In this document: piece after piece, positions 62,403 through 64,000 of the stretch
Layout of the letters: every line of letters begins with the position of its first letter
How positions within the stretch are numbered: the first letter of the stretch is position 1
Source of the DNA: Trileptium ribeirensis
Lineage: Eukaryota > Nematoda > Enoplea > Enoplida > Thoracostomopsidae
Assembly (NCBI GenBank): GCA_030248225.1
Contig: JASANE010028142.1
Location: 1-64,000 of the forward strand
DNA length: 64,000 bases
Direction: 5' to 3'
Made by a program: the position numbers and the translations under genes
The notes under the pieces: model-generated
Databases searched by the model: none
What the model was told of the DNA's origin: nothing
What the model saw: only the letters and a program-made list of their open reading frames with translations

Positions 62403-62795
62403 ATTTTATTTTGTAATTATGATTCCGACGGACAGGCTTATGTATATTGTCCTTCGGTGGGTGACGTGGTACCGTATGGCCATACAGGACCCAATTTCGA
62501 CTTATTTCGACATAAGTTAGATACCGTAATCAATATGCTGATACACAAATACACACTGGTTATATCTTATCTATCGAAGGATCTATGGAAAATTTACAAG
62601 TACTCACATAACTTTGTTGTAAGCAGCAGTGGTTTATGGGTTTCTTCCGATAAACCGCCATATTTGTATATTCACGATTCAATAACTCAAAACAACAATG
62701 TCGCAAATGAAGCGAGTTGTACAGTCGGATTGCTCCGAAATTTAGCTCATAGCAAATTTTCTATGTTGTTATTGCCGTTTACACATAAAGCTTAA
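62403..62795 (+). CDS. Exon of a possible TRF4-type poly(A) polymerase-like protein
   Basis: A frame open from an AG at 62401-62402 to TAA at 62793-62795 encodes YDSDGQAYVYCPSVGDVVPY, HKLDTVINMLIHKYTLVISY, LWKIYKYSHNFVVSSSGLWV, PPYLYIHDSITQNNNVANEA and GLLRNLAHSKFSMLLLPF. The order of a hydrophobic helix, LY.......NF, and a short linker followed by LYIHD....NNNV recalls the PAP-associated region of TRF4/PAPD5-type nucleotidyltransferases (LYIEDPL.PGNDVGRSSY). The catalytic domain is absent here, so upstream exons would be required. An overlapping frame at 62311-62400 (LDRRSDRYTSKNSPIDNALD) may be a preceding exon or a frameshifted part. Family assignment is from memory and weak. Confidence 0.4.
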   Translation: MLFCNYDSDGQAYVYCPSVGDVVPYGHTGPNFDLFRHKLDTVINMLIHKYTLVISYLSKDLWKIYKYSHNFVVSSSGLWVSSDKPPYLYIHDSITQNNNVANEASCTVGLLRNLAHSKFSMLLLPFTHKA

Positions 62796-62984
62796 ATATA
62801 TTTGGTGCAGCGAAATCAAATGTACAATACGCTTTTTTGTGATTTATTTACTTGTTTGGATTATAACCGCAAACGATACGAAATCGCATTTTAGTTATTT
62901 TTAAATGTGTTGGAAAATTTATGGATACACTAGTGAAGCTCGCTTGCGAGCCAGAATTCGAGCGGTGAGAACAATCCTCCGAAG

Positions 62985-63300
62985 CAGAAGTGTGAAAAAT
63001 ATTTGCCACACAATATTTTTGACACTCGCAATGAGCTTGTCGGCCCACAAAACCCCATATCCGACACTAAAACCAACAATAAAGACACATTCAGGTGCTT
63101 TTCCCACGACTTCTTACCAAAAATTTCGAAAACGTCATTTTTTAATGCCATGTATGAACCAGAAGTGTAAAAAATATTTGCCCAACAATATTTTTAACAC
63201 TTGCAATGAGTTTATTTGCTTAGAAAACCTCATATAAGACACTAAAAGCAACAAAAAACACACATTTAGGTGGATTTCCCACGACTTTTCACCAAATATG
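62985..63300. repeat. Tandem duplication, about 175-bp unit, 2 copies
   Basis: AGAAGTGTGAAAAATATTTGCC, the phrase CAATATTTTTGACACTCGCAATGAG and TTTCCCACGACTT occur twice (about 62988-63118 and 63162-63293) with moderate divergence. The + strand open frame 62905-63237 spans them and is not convincing. Confidence 0.7.
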
Positions 63301-63560
63301 AAATTTGGCGCCAACTATAAGCTTATAGACTCCAGATTGGGAAGTAGTTGAAAAACCTATATATCATTGGAAAGCCCTGGTAAAGCTACATAGAATAGGC
63401 ATATTAGTTTGCAGATACCTCGTTTACTTATTGAGAAAAGTCGCAAAAACTGGAGGCGGTGCCCGAAAAATGGGCCAAAATGACGTCATTTTGCCCCATA
63501 ACTTTTCCCACGGGAAAAAATTCAAAAATCGGGCTCGAATTCAAACATTTTGTATATCTC
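63300..63560. repeat. Probable dispersed repeat with CRE-like palindrome
   Basis: Contains TATCATTGGAAAGCCCTGG and a palindrome CAAAATGACGTCATTTTG (63476-63493) flanked by GGGC and CCCC. The text style resembles dispersed repeats common in invertebrates, but only one copy is in this window. Confidence 0.35.
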
Positions 63561-63646
63561 ATGACATGTTCATACTACTTCATTCAAACATTTTGTATAT
63601 CTCATGACATGTTCATACTACTTCATGGATGAATCAGGATTGGTGT
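63561..63646. repeat. 43-bp direct duplication
   Basis: ATTCAAACATTTTGTATATC and TCATGACATGTTCATACTAC occur twice in direct succession without visible divergence. Confidence 0.85.
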
Positions 63647-64000
63647 GTACTGTTTGAATACAAACAGCTAGCTAAACTTAAAAGAAATTAGATACGATAT
63701 AAACTTATGGAAATTCCGAGTCATATTCAACGACTTTTTTGACATTGTTTCGAGAAATTTTGTAAAAAAACACCAAAATAAGGTGTGTGTTTAGGTTAAA
63801 TGAAATTTAAATTACGATTTATATATTCGATGTGTTTGAGCGTGTGAGATTGATTTTATTATGGGCAAAATTTACCATAGGTATTTTCCATTTACTATAA
63901 ATTATGTCATTTACCAATTTATCATACAATTTAGGGAAGACAAAGTGAAAGGCTTGAATGAAATTTCACGGCTCATCGATGAACAACCATCGGTGGTTTC
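63647..64000. other. A+T-rich end of window
   Basis: No gene recognised. A feature could continue past the window edge. Confidence 0.4.

Noticed and set aside
63085..63237. Part of the + strand open frame 62905-63237
   Set aside because: It crosses a tandem duplication and shows no motif; its length is explained by the duplicated unit.

Overview
This window is eukaryotic, and almost certainly animal, nuclear DNA. It is A+T-rich, has no dense prokaryotic-style gene packing, and is full of diverged transposons (LINE reverse-transcriptase fragments, hAT-type and other inverted-repeat elements, a pogo/Tigger-like transposase scrap) and long tandem repeats. The apparent exons are short and sit far apart between consensus GT/AG splice signals. 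The style of the CR1-like reverse-transcriptase remnant (22.4-23.6 kb) and the very short exons make a flatworm (trematode-like) genome my best guess, but that is a low-confidence inference.

Layout. 1-7.9 kb: anonymous A+T-rich DNA with an AT microsatellite and a diverged direct duplication. 7.9-8.7 kb: RTE-like reverse-transcriptase relic. 8.7-18.9 kb: old repeat-rich sequence with degenerate tandem repeats, a cluster of stem-loops at 13.6-13.9 kb, a 55-bp array at 15.2-15.5 kb and a tRNA-like relic at 16.3 kb. 18.9-27.4 kb: transposon cluster with a psq/CENP-B-type transposase relic, a nested pair of inverted-repeat elements, two hAT elements with perfect 8-bp target duplications, a third truncated hAT copy, and a CR1-like LINE relic. 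28.3-32.2 kb: a very large imperfect palindrome with arms of about 1.7 kb.

The main gene lies on the + strand from 32,586 (possibly 27,846) to 59,894 or 60,121. I assembled it by hand from nine coding segments whose reading phases agree at all eight junctions. Together they give a 525-residue, mostly disordered, highly basic protein ending in one C-terminal hydrophobic segment, i.e. a predicted tail-anchored membrane protein. Five of the nine exons are 35-71 nt long. The last exon contains an internal splice donor leading in phase to two further small exons, which would replace the hydrophobic tail by a different one (524 residues). I do not recognise the protein family.

Most large introns of this gene, and its 3' flank, carry their own tandem repeat: 91 bp and 68 bp (intron 1), 177 bp (intron 2), about 132 bp (intron 3), 29 bp (intron 5), 46 bp and about 112 bp (intron 6), 93 bp (downstream). 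Small inverted-repeat elements flank or abut the micro-exons. At 62.3-62.8 kb a second + strand coding exon has a tentative resemblance to the C-terminal part of TRF4-type non-canonical poly(A) polymerases. Minus-strand coding candidates are at 24.0-24.5 kb and 40.7-40.9 kb. All gene models are unaided readings and need transcript data.
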